Below, piece after piece: positions 6,892-8,227 of a stretch of DNA of 8,227 nucleotides (position 1 is the first letter of the stretch; every line of letters starts with the position of its first letter). A program made the translations under genes and the position numbers. Under the pieces are notes generated by a model. That model saw nothing but the letters and a program-made list of their open reading frames with translations, was not told the DNA's origin and ran no database searches. This DNA comes from Ferruginibacter sp. (GTDB taxonomy: Bacteria; Bacteroidota; Bacteroidia; Chitinophagales; Chitinophagaceae), in assembly GCA_018057635.1 (NCBI GenBank), contig JAGPDJ010000084.1:1-8227 (forward strand). The letters are read 5' to 3'.

Positions 6892-6921
6892 CACGAATTA
6901 TAAACACGAATTACACGAATT
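6891..6921 (+). repeat. Three direct copies of ACACGAATT after yggS
   Basis: Perfect 9-bp copies lie at 6891-6899, 6904-6912 and 6913-6921. The first begins on the final A of the yggS stop codon. The last two are directly abutting and the first is offset by 4 bp. From memory, ACACGAATT strings of this kind recur in intergenic DNA of many Bacteroidota. Function unknown. Confidence 0.7.
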
Positions 6922-6925
6922 GTTT

Positions 6926-6959
6926 AAACTTAACATCATTTTTTGATTTGTTAAAGTTT
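6926..6959. other. Imperfect AT-rich inverted repeat, possible weak terminator
   Basis: AAACTTAACATCA (6926-6938) pairs imperfectly with TGATTTGTTAAAGTTT (6944-6959), with short bulges around a T-rich loop. It lies 34 bp after the yggS stop. It might end yggS transcription, but the stem is AT-rich and weak. Confidence 0.25.
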
Positions 6960-7014
6960 TCTTAGCAAATATGCAATTCAGGATTTTCTGCATTTCTATT
7001 AAAATATAATCAAA

Positions 7015-7022
7015 TAACTTTA
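7015..7022 (+). promoter_or_regulatory. Weak -7-like box before the TonB-like gene
   Basis: TAACTTTA matches TAnnTTTG except for the final base and ends 20 bp before the preferred ATG at 7043. A TTTC at 6993-6996 could serve as a poor -33 element with an 18-bp spacer. Confidence 0.25.
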
Positions 7023-7042
7023 ATGTGCTTAAAGGTGAAATC

Positions 7043-7861
7043 ATGACCAAAGAATATGAAATACAGAAGAATAAAAAAGCATTCCTTTATACTGCAATAA
7101 TTTGCGGCACCCTTTTATTGTTGTTTATATTGATCAGTTGGAAAGTGATGCCTCCAACCATACCTGTTGTGCAGGATCTTATAGAAATAAACCTTGGTAA
7201 TGATGCAGATGGATTTGGAGAAACACAACCGCTGGTAAAAGGAGAACGTTCGCCGTCACGCGATGAAGATATACAACCTGTGCAGGCAACTCCAAAAGAA
7301 GCAATAGCAGAAAAAACCGAACCGGATGAAAATGCTGAGCCTGATGCAGCCCCGGTTAACAAACCGGAAAAGAAGATTACAAAAGTAAAAACGGTTACTC
7401 CTGCTGTAACGGCTCCGGCTCCGGCACCCAAACCACAAAAAGCCAAAATCACCTACAACGGACCCGGAAATGGGAAAGGCAATGGCGCAACAGAAGACAA
7501 TGGTTACCGGTACCAGGGCAATAATCAAAATGGCAAGGGTGATAATGGATCTCCGGATGGAAACAAAGATTCATACGGTAACAATCCCGGTGGAAAGATC
7601 GGTGGAAGTCCGCGTGTAATCGGGAACAGGAAAATCATCAAATATTACTCATTCACAGATGAATTACCAAAGGCAGTAATTAATGCATTGGTTAAAGTTT
7701 CTCCTTCCGGTGTAGGCACATTTGCAGGATTTGGCAAAGGATCAACATCCAGGGAACAGCGTTATGCTAATTCTATCATCAGGCACCTGGCACAAATCAG
7801 TTTCGATAAATCTGATAGCGAATCAACAGTTACGGTAGTATTTAATTTTAATGAGAATTAA
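7043..7861 (+). CDS. TonB/TolA-like energy transducer
   Basis: The product has 272 residues from the ATG at 7043. That start is preferred over an in-frame GTG at 7025 because AAAGG (7031-7035) sits at Shine-Dalgarno distance from it. The order is a short cytoplasmic basic N-terminus, one membrane helix (about 13-33), a conserved-looking EINLGNDADGFG segment, and an acidic then Pro/Ala/Lys-rich periplasmic spacer (about 60-135). A Gly/Asn-rich low-complexity stretch (about 139-188) and a folded C-terminal domain (about 195-272) with VKVSPSGVGTFAGFGKGSTS and a final VTVVFNFN strand complete it. Known relatives couple ExbB/ExbD proton-motive force to outer-membrane transporters. The C-terminus differs from the standard TonB_C motif, so assignment to the TonB/TolA class rests on architecture. 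No exbB or exbD lies upstream here. folC follows 169 bp downstream. Confidence 0.75.
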   Translation: MTKEYEIQKNKKAFLYTAIICGTLLLLFILISWKVMPPTIPVVQDLIEINLGNDADGFGETQPLVKGERSPSRDEDIQPVQATPKEAIAEKTEPDENAEPDAAPVNKPEKKITKVKTVTPAVTAPAPAPKPQKAKITYNGPGNGKGNGATEDNGYRYQGNNQNGKGDNGSPDGNKDSYGNNPGGKIGGSPRVIGNRKIIKYYSFTDELPKAVINALVKVSPSGVGTFAGFGKGSTSREQRYANSIIRHLAQISFDKSDSESTVTVVFNFNEN

Positions 7862-7959
7862 TTTCAATTTATTAATATCATCAAGTTCCGTTTAAATATT
7901 AAGAGGAAGTAATTTTTCCAGTAATACGAAAACTGATAACTATTTTTTTTAATTAATTC

Positions 7960-7995
7960 ACGCCTTCCCGTTTCCCCGGCAAAACCACTTTTGAT
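7960..7995 (+). repeat. Fourth copy of the CGYCTTYCCG...GCAAAA repeat, in the folC upstream region
   Basis: Over its first 25 bases it matches the copy at 2998-3030 at 20 positions, and four of the five differences are C/T transitions. Both copies then end in TTTGAT. It lies about 5 kb from the other copies, which shows that the repeat is dispersed rather than purely local. Confidence 0.5.
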
Positions 7996-8025
7996 AATAC
8001 ATCATTATTGTATCTGCTATATTTG
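7990..8025 (+). promoter_or_regulatory. Candidate folC promoter (TTTG ... TATATTTG)
   Basis: TTTG at 7990-7993 is followed after 24 bp by TATATTTG at 8018-8025, a full match to the Bacteroidota -7 box. The spacer is a little longer than usual (about 19-23). The -7 box ends only 5 bp before the GTG start codon. Confidence 0.45.
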
Positions 8026-8030
8026 TATTT

Positions 8031-8227
8031 GTGAATTACAAAGAAACTATTGAATATCTCTACAGGCAGTTACCCATGTTCAGCCGCATCGGATCTGCTG
8101 CCTATAAAAAAGACCTTCACAATACCATTGCCTTATGTAACAGCCTGGGTAATCCGGAAACAACATTCAAAACCATCCACATTGCCGGCACTAATGGTAA
8201 AGGGAGTACCAGCCACATGATTGCTGC
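8031..8227 (+). CDS. folC: FolC, folylpolyglutamate/dihydrofolate synthase (5' part, cut by window end)
   Basis: Only the first 65 complete codons are present. FolC adds glutamate to dihydropteroate or to folates in an ATP-dependent Mur-ligase-like reaction in the cytoplasm. The N-terminus, NYKETIEYLYRQLPMF followed by GSAAYKKDL, is typical of Bacteroidota FolC. The ATP-binding P-loop GTNGKGS is at residues 53-59, followed by TSHM. The start is GTG at 8031: an in-frame TAA lies upstream at 7995-7997 with no ATG between, and starting at the next ATG (codon 16) would remove conserved N-terminal residues. No Shine-Dalgarno sequence is present. Confidence 0.93.
   Translation, partial: MNYKETIEYLYRQLPMFSRIGSAAYKKDLHNTIALCNSLGNPETTFKTIHIAGTNGKGSTSHMIA

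Noticed and set aside
7025..7027. GTG as the start of the TonB-like gene
   Set aside because: It adds six non-conserved-looking residues. The ATG at 7043 has AAAGG at a proper distance upstream.
7087..7452. 121-codon minus-strand frame rich in Ser/Gly/Ala
   Set aside because: It is antisense to the TonB-like gene. Its composition mirrors the Pro/Ala/Lys codons of the spacer.
7900..7922. Terminator hairpin GGAA...TTCC after the TonB-like gene
   Set aside because: The stem is only four base pairs and no U-tract follows.

Overview
The window looks like chromosomal DNA from a member of the Bacteroidota, most likely Chitinophagaceae or a close relative. This is inferred from several points. Base composition is AT-leaning. 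Promoter-like TAnnTTTG boxes lie just upstream of genes, and almost no gene has a Shine-Dalgarno sequence. There is a large SpII lipoprotein with carboxypeptidase-regulatory-like domains, and FolC and YggS have a typical Bacteroidota flavour. No rRNA, tRNA, CRISPR array, transposase or phage gene is visible.

Layout, left to right. Positions 1-81 hold only the possible C-terminal end of an unidentified plus-strand gene. Positions 82-1890 (minus) encode a 602-residue exported lipoprotein. Divergent from it, at 2122-2829 (plus), is a VIT1/CCC1-type Fe(II)/Mn(II) transporter that keeps all the metal-contacting residues known from the plant protein. A 251-bp gap full of short repeats (2829-3080) separates it from a convergent two-gene minus-strand operon: a cation diffusion facilitator (3677-4666, TTG start), followed 2 bp later by a TPMT-family methyltransferase (3081-3674). 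Back-to-back with the operon is an acyl-CoA dehydrogenase (4826-5980, plus). Both sides of that 159-bp divergent gap carry a TAnnTTTG box, with a 22-bp inverted repeat between them. A PLP-binding YggS homologue follows (6208-6891), then a TonB/TolA-like energy transducer (7043-7861), and the first 65 codons of folC (8031 to the window end).

How the genes may work together. VIT1, the CDF transporter and the TPMT-type methyltransferase form a plausible metal or metalloid handling neighbourhood (inference). The acyl-CoA dehydrogenase, YggS, TonB-like and FolC genes are ordinary core-type functions. No clearly new multi-gene system is visible. The most unusual material is in the intergenic DNA: three tandem 18-bp units that begin on the VIT1 stop codon, a CTTYCCGGCAAA-like repeat family that recurs in the folC promoter region, a classic CCCTCTCC/GGAGAGGG palindrome, and an ACACGAATT triplet.
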